A DNA stretch of 64,000 nt from Mesaphorura yosii (GCA_009869945.1 WIXG01000125.1:62001-126000), one strand, 5' to 3'; numbered from the stretch's first letter, positions 1 to 11,332 are shown. Translations and numbers: made by a program. Notes: generated by a model from the letters alone, not told the origin.

Positions 1-354
1 GTCCCCATTTATGAAATTGTTAATGACGGCAGGTTTATCCGCTTCTGCAAAAAGAGACAATTGCACAGAATTATTATTGCAAGTGCCAACAGAATAACAA
101 GTGGTTACTGAGTGTGGTCGTACTTGGTGGTTTATGGGCCTTATGAACAGCCTTGTGTTCTGCCCACTGATTCTTGAAGCATTCCTAGAATAGCAGTCTC
201 GTTAGCACTTGTCATCAGGTTTTTATTGAAATTATTGGTAGTGCATTACCTGAGAACAAAAGAAGGATCCAGAAATATTCAGCTTAATACATGTTGGGCA
301 CTGCAATTTGGCTTCCTCTTCACACGATGGAGTGATACATTTCTGCGCGGACAT
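1..354 (-). CDS. METAP1: Methionine aminopeptidase 1, N-terminal part (partial)
   Basis: This is the 5' end of a gene that runs off the left edge: complement(join(<1..44,109..184,250..354)). MAP1 removes the initiator methionine from nascent proteins in the cytosol at the ribosome. The first exon codes [20 protein letters not shown] and continues with the TCIKL and GSFFCSQ pattern. The second begins ECFKNQW and has the spaced histidines. Together they form the Cys/His zinc-finger domain typical of the eukaryotic MAP1 N terminus, with cysteines at about 6, 11, 19, 22, 33 and 37. Splice sites are GT-AG and keep frame (phases 0 and 1). The start ATG at 352-354 is the first in frame and sits just before the finger, as in relatives. 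The catalytic pita-bread domain lies outside the window. Confidence 0.92.
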
Positions 355-927
355 CTTTTCTGAATTCCGGAATCACAAAATTTTGGCGGCCGGCACCAAC
401 TTCCTAATTTGGCGTTGCAGTGTTGAAAATTCAGTCTCGTTTAATGCGCTTACAACTTTGCGTTAATACAAAACGAGTTCAATTGACCAAACTTCAATTA
501 AATAAAATTCCTGCAATTGCAGTGGACTAATAACAAAGCATGCGAGAAGTACATGAATCAAGCATCATGGTACAGTGGAATGAAGTGCCCGGTTCGTGCA
601 GTCTATCCTTTTCTCATAGCCTTCCGCAACTCCAGCAAGAGTCTCGAGACGTTTGCTATTCGTTCTTTACGCTACGCGACGCGTGTAAAATGCAAAAGGG
701 AATGAATGCAATAAATTGCAAACGTCATATAAACTATGACCGGCCCATGATTTACGGTATCGCAGGTACATTACGCTCGTGAGGTTTATTTTGCCACATA
801 ATGCATGAATTGTAATTACAAGTAGTATTGCAGTTAACAGAAGCGTTCGTGTTCCTCGCCCAAGTCTTTCCCTTGAAATTGGAATCAACTTGACATATCA
901 TGCAAATCATTTTCGCGTATCCTACTC
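355..927. other. Spacer between METAP1 5' end and reductase 3' end
   Basis: This 573-bp stretch holds the presumed METAP1 promoter and 5' leader on the minus strand and the 3' UTR of the aldo-keto reductase. A minus-strand AATAAA (785-790 as TTTATT) lies about 140 nt past the reductase stop. The short open frames here show no family pattern. Confidence 0.6.
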
Positions 928-2302
928 TTACTCCTCGTGCCATGGGTATTCTGGGTGGTCCTTAATCCTGAAATGATACAGATCTTGATAGATTCTACGG
1001 AACAGCGAGCCCAGGAGTGGGACAAGAAGGCAACGCTCACCCTTTCAACAGTTCCGTGAAGTAAAGTCTTTTGGATTGGCCATGTTTCCCACAATCCAAT
1101 TTCTCGAGTTGAGCGAGCTCTTTCTCACTCAAATGGAAGTCAAAAATCTGTACGGAGAAGAGATCATTTATAATTTGTTTCCAAGCGCGGTGCGATTAGA
1201 ATTGCCTCAAAGATTTACGTCAATGTTCTGAGCCAGACGCGCAGGTTGGACACTTTTGGGGATGACTGAAATGCCGTTTTGAGCAAGAAATCGTAGAAGG
1301 ACTTGAGCAGTAGTTTTCTTATGCTGAGCAGCCAATGCTTGGATAATTGGTTCGTCCAACATCTTCAGATTGTTGTTCTGTTCCTTGGAATGGTTTCTGG
1401 ATTAATTCAATACAGATATCGATTAGCTCAATGGAAAATATTGGACCTTTTCATGTTATACGTATTTACTGTAAGAAATTGATGGAACCAAGCGGCGCGT
1501 AGGCCGTAACGTGAATGTTCTTCGATTGACAGAATTGTCTCAATTCCTTCTGCTGACAGTACGCGTTCACTTCGACCTGATAATTATAATTGAAGTATTA
1601 CATAGATTATAGAGTCAAAAATGCAGATGATACAATGGTGATTGCCATCAGAACCGAAAGTTACCTGCAAAACTTGCGGCGGAATTTTGCCTGCTGCCAG
1701 AACCCTGTCAATCTGGCTCTGGTTGAAATTGCAGACTCCAATGGATTTGGTGCGTCCAACGCGAACTTCGCGTTCCATCGCCGTCCAAACTGCTTCCAAG
1801 CTTATCAGCGAATCCAGCTTTACATTTCCGTTTCTATCTTTCGGGATCATTTCAATTTCATCGACGAATCGAAGGCCGACCGGGAATTGTATGAGGTACA
1901 AATCAACGTAGTCCAGTTGCAGGTTGTTGAGCGATATTTTGAGGAATTCGTTCACTCTGAAGCCCCACATTGCAACAGGTGGAAGTTTCGAGGTTATGAA
2001 CAAATCTTTGCGCTTGACTCGTCCAGAGTCCAGCCATTCTTTCAACACTTCGCCAAGACAATTCTCGTTCTGGTAGAAATACGCCGTGTCAAAATGGCGG
2101 TAGCCGAGATCCAAGGCCTTGTTAACGGCCAGCTTGAGCTCCTGGGGATCATTCATCTGCAGGACAAAGCGCCAAGGTCAATAATGAAAGAGTTTGTTGA
2201 AGAACATGGCTACTGTCTACCCACCTGCCATGTGCCCAGTCCAACAATGGGCATGTGAGTCCCATTGTTCAATTTGACCGATTCCCCAATTGCGTGGTTC
2301 AT
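928..2302 (-). CDS. Aldo-keto reductase (AKR family), catalytic His replaced
   Basis: Model complement(join(928..967,1041..1147,1219..1396,1470..1576,1665..2156,2225..2302)), 333 aa, close to the family norm of 315-330. AKRs are cytosolic NADPH-dependent TIM-barrel carbonyl reductases. The start ATG (2300-2302) leads into [10 protein letters not shown], the classic first-strand motif. The [11 protein letters not shown] block gives catalytic Asp49 and Tyr54, and FITSKLPP gives Lys83. KSIGVCNFN and the C-terminal VIPKSVQ motif (NADP-binding loop) are present, and the protein ends HPEYPWHEE as many AKR1-type proteins do. The oddity is LYLIQFP at 112-118: residue 116 is Gln where the catalytic His normally stands. 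The Gln codon is CAA, read from 1887-1889. All introns are short and phase-consistent. The substrate cannot be inferred. Confidence 0.93.
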
Positions 2303-3255
2303 TGTACTTTTTCTCGTGCAACTGTGTGAGGAGAGTGTAGACGCTTATTTGAGCTTCGTTGTTCGTTGTCCGCTGCCCAGCTTGACTTGAGTGAACTCTC
2401 ACAAGTGCAAGTACCAAAAGGCACGACTAAGTCGGAAAACTTGTAAAACCCTGAGTTTATTACATGTGTGAGGTTGTAAAGTCAAGACCAAGACGGCTAA
2501 TTACACAAGCAGCACAGAGAAATTTATTATGCATCGCTGAATAAGTTAATAAATTATGTCAATTAGGATCGGCGAAGGTCAGCTAGTTCTCTGTTCCTGC
2601 GACCATGCCGTTGAATTACTAAAATATTCCACATTGTGTGCTGCGCATCGGATTGTTAGAAGAGTCTGACTTTTGACTTGTGTTAACGCTTCGTATTCGG
2701 ATACATGTTAGAAAGGTCTTTTTTGCGTACTGGGTCAAAAATAGACACACATAAATTTCGCTGGAATCTTTGCACCGCTGACAACTCTCGCTCTCGTTCC
2801 CAGCGTGCTCGCGTACACGCGAGTGTCACATTCTGGGACAGTGCACCTTCCCAGCCCTGGTTTACGAAGTTTATAAGTAGTAGAGACAAATGTGGTCATG
2901 GATCATAGCTTGTGGATGATATTGCGACTTGCGCGTCTTCATTGACGAGAGATAATCCTGCCATGACGGATTAAGAGATTTAGATAGACAGGTTTATGCC
3001 AAGCCATGAATTTACTAAGCACCACTGTCATCAAAGTCTGGATTCGTGCCTTCCTTAATCATATTCACGTTGAGGTTGTATGTGCATATTCAGGTTGCTA
3101 GCTGTCCGCAGCTCACGTCACATGTGCTTGTCGAATTTGACAGACGACTCAGACGCAGATTGATTTAATTTGTAATTCAAATGGAATTTCTCAACTGGCA
3201 ATAAGTACGTGAAGTCAATCTCCTGGCTCAAAATCCATTAATTCAATGCAATTTA
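2303..3255. other. Intergenic spacer upstream of the reductase
   Basis: About 950 bp between the reductase start and the mariner left end. It would hold the reductase promoter and leader. Two antiparallel open frames near 2680-2910 show no recognisable domain and look like chance. I see no other structure. Confidence 0.5.
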
Positions 3256-3264
3256 CAGGGTCTT

Positions 3265-4442
3265 TCAGCGTATTTTTGTCCAGTTTTGAAACTCGCATTT
3301 CAGCTTAACTTTATGGCGGGGAATCTTTCTCGTTTTCTCTACGTGTTCTTCTTGACGTTCATGCACCATACGCAAGCACCGTTTCCAAGCCATCATAACG
3401 TTAGCGACCATTTTGGAGGGGCATTGTTCCATATGTCGTTCAAAACTTTCCACAGGCCCGCAATTGCCCTTGCCCTCCTGCTTCTGGTAGCGATATCCGA
3501 AAAAATCCATCGGGCTTGTATCAGGAAGTTTCATCTGTATTTCTGCAGTCGCTGATGGTGATTCTATATTTCGACTTGACTTCTGCTGCGTACTCCAGAA
3601 TTTTCTTCGCCGTGTGCGCCGGACCAGCATCATGGTGTAGAAAAATTTTTTGACCTCTCGTTTCCATAGATTTCGGGAATGTGAATTTCAAAAATTGGTT
3701 TGAGCACATGCTCAAGATAGTAGTCCGTATTAGACTTTACATTTCGAAGCACTTTGATGAGCGGTATAGTGCCCCGGCCACAATTTGCACCGACAAGCAT
3801 AATCTTGTGGCTAAACTTGACCGACTTTTCAGCTACAAATTCAGGGCCGTCTTGGCCAGCTCTTCTGTAATAAATTGGTCCAGGGCCTCAACAGTCTTGC
3901 AGATCGAACCAAGCTTTGTCGAGTGTGACGGCAAACTTAGCTCTCTGTCCTGCCAGTCGCTTCTCGTAGAGTTTCCTGCTCGTCGTTTTTCGAATATTCT
4001 TGTGCACGCGTTTTAGTGCGTGTAACGTGTTGGTTTTTAAGGGCAGACGCGAGGAGTCTCATTGGCTATGCCAAACTTGCTATGGCAGATTGAGACTCCT
4101 CGGGCAGACGATTGCAGATCTTCCAGAATTATTCTGTTAATCGTTGCCGCTGATACATCGAATTTGGCCATGTGACATGTGAGGGTTTCCCTTCTTTATC
4201 AGCTTTCTTATTTTGTTGATCAACTTTTGTGTTCTGGCTGTGTGGGATTGTTTTTTATTTGGCGATTACAAGCCAACAGCTTTATGGTTTCTCTTGTATC
4301 CAATGGAATCAAGTATGTTGAATACCGTTTTGTGACTTACAACAATATTTTGTTCCCGTAGCTGTGTCTGTCCTTCCCTACGACCTAGTTTGGAAAACGC
4401 ATACACGAGAGAATCTACTTCTGGATCCAGTTATTTCGGCAT
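3265..4442 (-). pseudogene. Mariner transposase remnant
   Basis: Reading the minus strand from an ATG at 4440-4442 gives a transposase-like chain broken by several stops and at least one frame change. The N-terminal half keeps a helix-turn-helix-like stretch (GRREGQTQLREQNIVVSHKT). The catalytic part keeps three expected acidic blocks: VTLDKAWFDL near 3915-3945, LHHDAGPAHTAKK near 3600-3640, and PDTSPMDFFGYRYQ near 3480-3525. The second and third aspartates lie roughly 36-41 codons apart, as in mariner D34D-like enzymes, allowing for the frame change. A 53-bp insertion interrupts the chain between the DNA-binding and catalytic halves. Not expected to be functional. Confidence 0.8.
4050..4102. 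repeat. 53-bp foldback insertion with 8-bp target duplication
   Basis: The insert begins CGAGGAGTCTCA (4050-4061) and ends with its exact complement (4091-4102). Its middle is also largely self-complementary. It is flanked by GGCAGACG on both sides (4042-4049 and 4103-4110), a perfect 8-bp direct repeat that looks like a target-site duplication. It interrupts the mariner transposase remnant, so it arrived after the mariner. An 8-bp duplication is typical of hAT-type elements, but I cannot name a family. Confidence 0.75.
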
Positions 4443-4575
4443 TTTAACAAATTTTTTTTGCACTTCAGCTAACTCATGACTGATACTCACATCGCATGAG
4501 AATCATGAATTCAACACAAAACATTTGCGCCGCTATTTCTTGCAATTTACACTTTGGTAACCCTGAAAGACCCTG

Positions 4576-5423
4576 AAGAAACGTGGAGATTCAAAACATT
4601 GCCGGTGATATGCGTGCGTATATTGTCTAAATTATGGGCAACTGCCGTTAATTATTGATGCTGATAGAATGCCAACACGAAGCGCTCACGGGCTATTTAA
4701 AAGTGAGCACCAAACCGAGAAAAGTCAACGAAGTAAATTAACGAAGTAGTGTTCTTGAAATTCAAAGATAAATAATTCCCTTTTGTCACTTTTGTGCTAG
4801 GTTCCAGATTACCCGATGATCGCCTATATGGAACTCAATCTTCGTTCAACACGAAGATTCAGGGGAAAGAGAAACAGAAAACAAACTAGATAGATTTGAC
4901 GAAGGAATTAATGGCCTGCTTGGATTTGTGGGATCGATGTTATTTTTTATACCTGGCACACTGATTATGATTCCATTTGTGATCCCAGCTCTACCATTAA
5001 TTCTATGGTTCGATTATCTCCAGGATCAGGCTCAGGCTTCGACCACGTCAGCTCCAGCAAAACTCCTGACGGAGGGTGTGGAAGCAACTCCAGTTCCTGA
5101 TTCCTGAGTTCGAAGAAATAAGATTGAAAAAACTTACGTGCGGAAGTTCTGATTTGACATCGTGCATAAATCTTTGTTCATTTTACATTTGCATGAATAA
5201 AGTAGCATCCGGACGAGCGGTTTTGCAAAGCCTCAAATTCTCATCTATTCCAACGTGTTTTCAATTCATTCACAGTGACAGCTTTTAATAATTTTTGATC
5301 GCTGTCGGCTATACTCGTCTTCTGGTCGAATTTGGATGAAGTGCATACCTCAGTTCACTAAGGCACTCGCTGAGACACAATCGTGATTCCAGAACCGATT
5401 TTATTTCTGAAGAAAGTGCGGAG
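4576..5423. other. Spacer between mariner and COG5
   Basis: About 850 bp. It contains a 96-codon open stretch (4820-5107, +) without an initiator ATG before its hydrophobic part, listed separately. Otherwise it would hold the COG5 promoter and leader. Confidence 0.5.
4820..5107 (+). other. Orphan open stretch with a membrane-like segment, possible exon
   Basis: An open frame of 95 codons ending at TGA 5105-5107. It reads as a charged part, then FDEGINGLLGFVGSMLFFIP continuing into a second hydrophobic, proline-rich part ending LPLILWFDYL, then a polar tail. The hydrophobic run of about 35 residues could be one long or two short membrane helices. No ATG precedes it in frame, so if real it would be a terminal exon whose upstream exons lie elsewhere. 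Possible acceptor AGs lie near 4862-4866. I do not recognise a family, and a chance open frame or old gene remnant is equally possible. Confidence 0.25.
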
Positions 5424-8176
5424 ATGGCTACTTCAGCTGACATACTGATCGAAGGTAATCAGATAAATCAGATACCGATTTGGTAGACTTAACTCAGTAA
5501 TTATTGTCAAAATTTGAACAAATCTGTAGAAACCCTCGCCGAGTTCGAAAAGAAAAGCTTAGCCGAACTTCAATCAAGTATTGCCAAAATTGATGCTGAA
5601 ATTCACAACAACGTTTCAACACATCACAATGATTTACTTGCACAAAGTACCAATGTAGAGTTGTTGGATGATGTGATTGTCAAGACTTTGTCACGCACAA
5701 AATCATCGCTCAACAATGTCCAAAAGCTGCACACGAATGTGGACGACTTGTATTCAAAATTGGATAGGTCGGTAAATAAGCTCGAGCATTTGTATGAGTC
5801 GAGGAGACAGCTGGCAGTTTTGGAACAAGTACTGAAATATACCGAACTAATTGACGGCGAGAGGAATTTGGCTAATGTGGCCACATATGTAGCCAGCATC
5901 GGTAAGTCTCTTAAGAATGACATATCTCTAATGTAACACTGATCGGTAATTACACTGTGGTTTCTTCATTCTGTAGACTCTTTATGTGCCACCACGAAAT
6001 TGGACAAGTTGAGACCATACCGAGAGAAAGCGTCATCGTTGTCCCAGAATATTGAGAAGCAAACGGAGAATATACTTATACAGGGTTTAAGTGCCAAGGC
6101 TCAAACGCAGGTTTGTGTTTAATAGATTTTAGTAATATGATTATAGTTTACATAATTTTACCCACTTTACTTGTATTAGGTTGTCAGCTCACTTCAGATC
6201 TTCACCAATATGAACATCTTGAAAGCAAAAATCGGGAAGATTACTTCGGAGACTGAGAAACTAATCGAGAGGGATGTGAAACAATGTGTAAAAAGTATTA
6301 CCGCTATTGAGCAGGCAAACAGACAATCCGGCTCAACTCCACATCAGCCGCCTGGTCGTGCATTTAACTTCAAGCCCAACGAAGCCCAGAGAAAGCAAGT
6401 CTGGTCTAATTTGGAAAGTACATTTACAAAAGTTGCTGGCCATGTTGGGAAAATTAAATACTTGCAACACATAATGAAGACTGGAAAGGATTTGAATTCA
6501 AACTACTACTTTGAAGCATTTGGAGATCAGCAAATCTTGTCAAAGTTTTGGGACAACGTTATTGAAATTCTGTCACAGAGCCTAGGATCCGTTCAAATCG
6601 AATTTGTCAAGACCTTATTCGAAGACAAGTATCCAAAACTTTTATCTGCAGCGACCAATTTAGGTTCTCAATTAGAAGATTGCAGCGGATTGGGTATAAC
6701 TGTGACGTGAGTACCTAGTTTTCACATCTCTTGAAGATTTGGTCGGCCGGTCGACCTTTCAGTTTTCAATGTTGAAATCAAAATTAATTTTTCCAGGATC
6801 GCGCCGCGTGTTCGAGGGATCATTTTAAACTACGAAAAGGCTTTCCTTTCCAAGTCTTTGTCCAAACTCTTTGAACGTGTCAATTATATTTTTGCAAACT
6901 CCGCTTGTCCTACGAAGCTTGAAATTGATTCGTTGGTGCAACTAATTGGCAAGGAGTTGGAAGTTGAAGATGCTACGCTGAAGAAACTTCTGAATAGGAA
7001 TGTGGCAAAAACTATTCAGCGCGTGTGTCAAAGAGCTGAGCAATTAGTGTCGTATGAAGGAGGTGCCACACAAGTTATAGGTAATGAAACAAGCAATTTA
7101 TTGGTGCCTAAAATGGAGGACATACAACGAATCCATTTTTAATTATAGGTTCGCCAACAGAAGCTCAGCAGTCGAATGCAACTTTGGTAAACTTACTAAA
7201 TTATTTCAAGTCAAAAATGAAAGTAGAAAACAGCGATCAGGTGAATGACCTGATGACGAGCATTTTAACTCCACTGTTTCAAGCTATTAGAGATGCAATT
7301 GAAGCCATTGTTCTAACAGTTCATCAGGAAAATTTCAAGAGGTATGGCTGGAAGCACATTTGGAGTTTTTATTTCACAGGTGTAAGTATTTTTGATCATT
7401 CTGATGTCCACAGAACGACTCGAACTACGGAATATTCACTTTATATGGGAGAACTGTCCACATTCGTTGCGAGAGCGGCTAAAGACTATTTAAGCCTCTT
7501 CAATTCCAACGATGTCGTTCGCAAATTGTAAGCCTCTAAAAATTGATCTCAATTAGCACCAACCGACTCAATCATGAATTCTAGAAAGGGAATATTTTCT
7601 CGCTTTTAGATCTTATCAACTAGCGTTGGGGACAATCAAAGTTCTTGTAACCAATATAACACTCTTGAGTAATTTGAATACCATGGTCAAGAAACAGCTT
7701 GTAATTGACTTGACGCATGTCGAAGTGGCTTTAACCCCAATTTGTCCATTGAATCAAGAAGTCCTACGTTTTCTGCGAGGCTTCAAGAAATTACTTGAAA
7801 TGTCCCCAGAAGATATGAAGGCGTCTAACTTGATTGGTTCAGTCATTCCAGACAGTTATGTTATTCACTTGCTAGTCATGCAAACGAATGGTCAAATAAG
7901 AGCACCACACACCGTAAGGAAATTAAAATTACAGATTAATTACAGACAACTTACTTATAACAAATGTTACGTGCAACGATTCAGACACACAGCTGGTCGA
8001 TTCCTCGATACTTGAGGTGGCTGGAAGAACAAAGTGAAGGCGAGAAGATTTCATTACTTCGGGCTAGTCTGGAGAGCTACGTTCAGAGTGTGGCGTCGAA
8101 AGGACAAACTGAATTCCATCCTTATTATCCGGCAATTATGGAACTTTTGAGAAAATCATCTGCCGACACCACATGA
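5424..8176 (+). CDS. COG5: Conserved oligomeric Golgi complex subunit 5
   Basis: Model join(5424..5454,5530..5901,5977..6110,6180..6706,6797..7080,7149..7341,7414..7527,7610..7913,7985..8176), 716 aa, slightly shorter than the roughly 750-840 aa usual for the family. COG5 belongs to lobe B of the COG tether, which captures retrograde vesicles within the Golgi. The diagnostic N-terminal block is the coiled-coil stretch around HHNDLLAQSTNVELLDDVI, matching the COG5 HEDLLAQATGIESLE region. The C terminus has IPRYLRWLEEQ and LLRASLESYVQSV, as in relatives. Nine exons, all introns 68-90 bp, all phases consistent. The intron at 7342-7413 happens to be open in frame but is bounded by good splice sites. 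AATAAA lies at 8194-8199, 18 nt past the stop. An alternative start is unlikely because the first exon is tiny and splices cleanly. Confidence 0.93.
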
Positions 8177-8884
8177 AGTTGTTATATTGCAGAAATAAAA
8201 TCTTTCATTTTGTTTTTATTGTGAAGGTCAGCTAACATATTTCATTTTGTTCCAGTCCTCCGGTTCGGTTTCTGGTTCTATTTGTCTTTGTCATGTCGTC
8301 TCGGCTTGTTTTTATATAATGAATTCATGCAACTGCTTTGACAGCTTAGCTCTGCATTGGACAAGGATATAGCCGTGATTTGTCGTTAGAAGCGTTGACG
8401 GTCCCCTCAAATTACAATTCTTGCAAACTGCAGAACCCATAAGTGGGTTCGGACTTTCCGAGATCATGGAACACCTTCTCAGGTCATTTGAGTTTTCCAA
8501 TTTCAAGAAGCTGAGGATAAATATTCGAGTGCTGCAAGCCATACTGAAACACATGCGAAGAAGGCGAGAGCTCGGAACTCGAATGCGAGCAGTCGGCTGA
8601 GGCCAATTTTACCCTCGTCCCCCGTTTTCAAACTTAAACGCGAGAGTGCCGTTGTATGCTTATATACTGCACTCTTTTTATGAGGAAAGGTACAACCTCT
8701 CTGTGCATTGAAGCCTCACGGTTTACCAGAGACGAGAACACAACCTCCAATTTTCGTCACGCGTCCCAAGGTGGTGGTTCTGAAAAATCAAATAAGTGCA
8801 TTCAGTGAAATTGGAGAATCTGACTATCGCCAATTAATTTGCCTTCGCGTTCAGGTTTGAAATAAGCCTGGATATTTCGTGACA
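8177..8884. other. Spacer between COG5 and zinc-finger gene
   Basis: About 700 bp holding the COG5 polyadenylation signal and the presumed promoter and leader of the zinc-finger gene. A minus-strand open frame (8312-8554, 80 codons) has one CxxC but no other family pattern, and is not called as a gene. Confidence 0.5.
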
Positions 8885-11016
8885 ATGGAGAACAACGTAA
8901 GCGAAAATTCGGCACCGGCATCTGAACCCTTGGAAATCAAAGGAAATAATTCGACGGACGAAAGCACACATGGACTTGATGGAGCTAGCAAGAATAAAGC
9001 TAATTCAAATGATACGAAGCAAAGTGGGGAAGAAGCTAACGAGAAACCAAAACCAGAGGTCCAATCTCCTAAACCCACTTCGAGCACAACCGTGATAAGT
9101 TGTGCCAACTGCAACTCAAAAATTCAAGAGATTGAGGTACAGCGTGGCCGGGATATTGAGATCGACAACTTGCTTAACGAGACATTAATGACACCATTTA
9201 CGATGGAGGTTTGCGATGACGATGAGCAAAGCGACAAGATTACTGCAACGGTAGAGATTTCCGTCTTTGAGGCACTCGTCGAGCTATTTGCACTACGAAA
9301 CAAGTCGCCACATTTGATACCGCTGCTAGAAAAGACAATGAAGAAGAACTCTATCGATGGTGCCAACGCACTGGGATTGGGGTCTTTAGAACCAGGGAAG
9401 CAAGTAACTTTACTGTCCCTTTGCACGGACTGTACTAGCAGGTAGCCATACGAAACATTCCATCTTCCATGCTATGCTATGTCCAAGAGCATCGTTCTTT
9501 GATTGTTACAGAATCGCCAATCTCTACGAACTTTACAAAGAATTTACTCTGCTGTCCATGAAGTCGAACTCCTTCTTCTCAAGAATCTTGGGGTCAAGCG
9601 CATCTGGAGCATTCGCAAAAACTAATATAAAGACTGTTGCAGTTCCAAAGTCTGTTCAGCAAAAGCGGGACAACTACAACTCTAATCATAGCACGCCAGT
9701 GATTCCTGAGGTTATTATTGGAGACGATAATGATGAATCCATGGACTATTCCACTAATCAGGCAAACAGTGACAACGAGGATATACCCTACACAATGGAA
9801 GTGGTAATGAAACTTTTGGTTATACTGTCTTCTTTCTTTTACTTTCAATAATATGAAAAGATTCCACACGATGCTACTTTAATGTAGGAAACCGTTTATG
9901 GAGACACTCCAAAAATTACTAATTCTCGAGGACGTTCGGTTACTCATCACACAAGCAAAGGTAAGACTGAGGCATGACACGCCTGGCAGACATAAGAAAT
10001 TAGTGTACCGCAGCTGCAACATGTGCTCAATTAGCCAAAGCCAAAGCGCACAAAAGTGCCAAGATATTAACTATCATGAAGCAGTTAGTAGCAATTTTGC
10101 AGACATTTCATTTGCCTTCTTCACTGAATTTGAATTGTGATGTGTAACGTTTAAGAATTTTCTTTTCTTTATTTAAAGGCTCAGGAATGTTTAGTGAAGC
10201 CGCTGGCTCGGGATCCGCTAAGAGAGGAGACACTAAGCGTACATGTAATCGTTGCGGAAAAGTTTACTACTACACAACAAGTTTCGAAAAGCATCGCAAG
10301 AACTGTACCGGGCCCGACCTCCGTATTGGATCCGTTTCCGGAAATAACAGCAAATTGATTAATTCAGACGAAGAGGCAGAAGAAATATCAATACTCCCTG
10401 ACATTCACATTGATACCAGCTGCACTAGTTGTAAGGGACAAGAAATTCATTTCGCCATTTGCCACTACCTTGCATTCTGACAATTTGACTTGATTAAGGA
10501 TTCGGAAAATTGAGCATTAGGAGGCATTTGTGGGGATCTAACTTTGACTCTCAAATATAATGTGTTATTTTCTTGTTGACAGCTGGATCCGGATCATATT
10601 CTTCACCGCAAACTCAGCTGACTCTGTACAAATGCAAGTACTGCGAAAAAACCTGCCAATCAATTACCAGTCTTCAAAAGCATGAAAGGACTCACGGTAC
10701 GAGCAATGTTTCCTGTATTTAAAATCCAATAAAATAAGCACTCAATCTGACGAGATGAAGATTTTTCTCTGGTATTTCCTTGCAGGAACCAACGCATCCA
10801 ATGATCCCGCCACGGCAACCTGCAAACCGTGTGGGAGACATTTTGGATCTGTTTACGACTTGAGGCGTCACTATCAAACCAACGCTCATAAACAGAGAAT
10901 TCGTGATGGGGTCGAGTATAAAAGTAGCAGTTCGAGCAGTAAGTCCTGATTTACTACTAATAGTGCATTCCAAACTAATGGTCTATTCATTTGTAGGTTG
11001 GAATTACAGTTACTAG
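8885..11016 (+). CDS. C2H2 zinc-finger protein with ZAD-like N-terminal region
   Basis: Model join(8885..9441,9512..9803,9888..9960,10179..10430,10583..10696,10786..10938,10997..11016), 486 aa. Probably a nuclear DNA-binding protein. The N-terminal 70 residues are polar and disordered. Then come CANC (Cys73/76) and, about 100 residues later, LCTDC (Cys180/183) followed by a helix-like stretch (IANLYELYKEF). This resembles a ZAD dimerisation module but with much wider cysteine spacing, so the match is tentative. Three fingers follow: C330-C333-H346-C350 (a C2HC variant), C409-C412-H425-H429 (classic), and C442-C445-H458-H464 (U1-type spacing). The central part (190-310) is acidic and Asn/Ser-rich. 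The last exon is only 20 nt and is the weakest part; an acceptor slightly downstream would change the last few residues. AATAAA at 11222-11227. Confidence 0.82.
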
Positions 11017-11332
11017 TCCACCGCATGAACTCTCATACAACTCAGACTTTCAAGTTGCATGCTGCTAAGACTGACAACTTCTTCGACTCGAGAAGTGACT
11101 TGAAGACAGATCTTGAATGATAAACCCAAGACATCTTCTAATTTTAAGGTCAAACCCAGGCTTATCATTTAGAAGAAATTAGGTTGAGATATTTAGAAAT
11201 TCATCGGGAATACTTTTTGGAAATAAATTTTAGTTTAATTACCAAATCCATGTATCCAAATCGCCATCGTCAAATGATACACATTAATCTGAGAATTTTG
11301 CTCACTTCCACGCAATGATAATTTGGCTTCGT
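11017..11332. other. Convergent 3' ends
   Basis: About 315 bp between the stop codons of two convergent genes. It contains the zinc-finger gene's AATAAA (11222-11227). Nothing else seen. Confidence 0.6.

Larger units (their letters stand above)
3256..4575 (-). mobile_element. Degenerate mariner-like DNA transposon
   Basis: The 1,320-bp element is bounded by a short terminal inverted repeat, CAGGGTCTTTCAG, at 3256-3268 and as its complement at 4563-4575. The left flank is TA, the expected mariner target; the right flank reads AA, perhaps mutated. It encodes a broken transposase on the minus strand. Length, terminal repeat and TA target all fit Tc1/mariner. The element carries a 53-bp foldback insertion at 4050-4102. 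In-frame stops and a frameshift show it cannot make its own transposase, so it is an old copy. Confidence 0.85.

Noticed and set aside
2683-2908. Two antiparallel open frames
   Set aside because: Mutual shadows with no domain, no splice partners and low complexity of pattern.
5483-5529. Alternative COG5 exon 2 start including NKSV codons
   Set aside because: Would need a 15-bp intron or a wrong phase; the acceptor at 5528-5529 gives the correct frame with exon 1.
8312-8554. Minus-strand 80-codon open frame with a CxxC pair
   Set aside because: Single CxxC with no other domain pattern; lies in the COG5/zinc-finger spacer.
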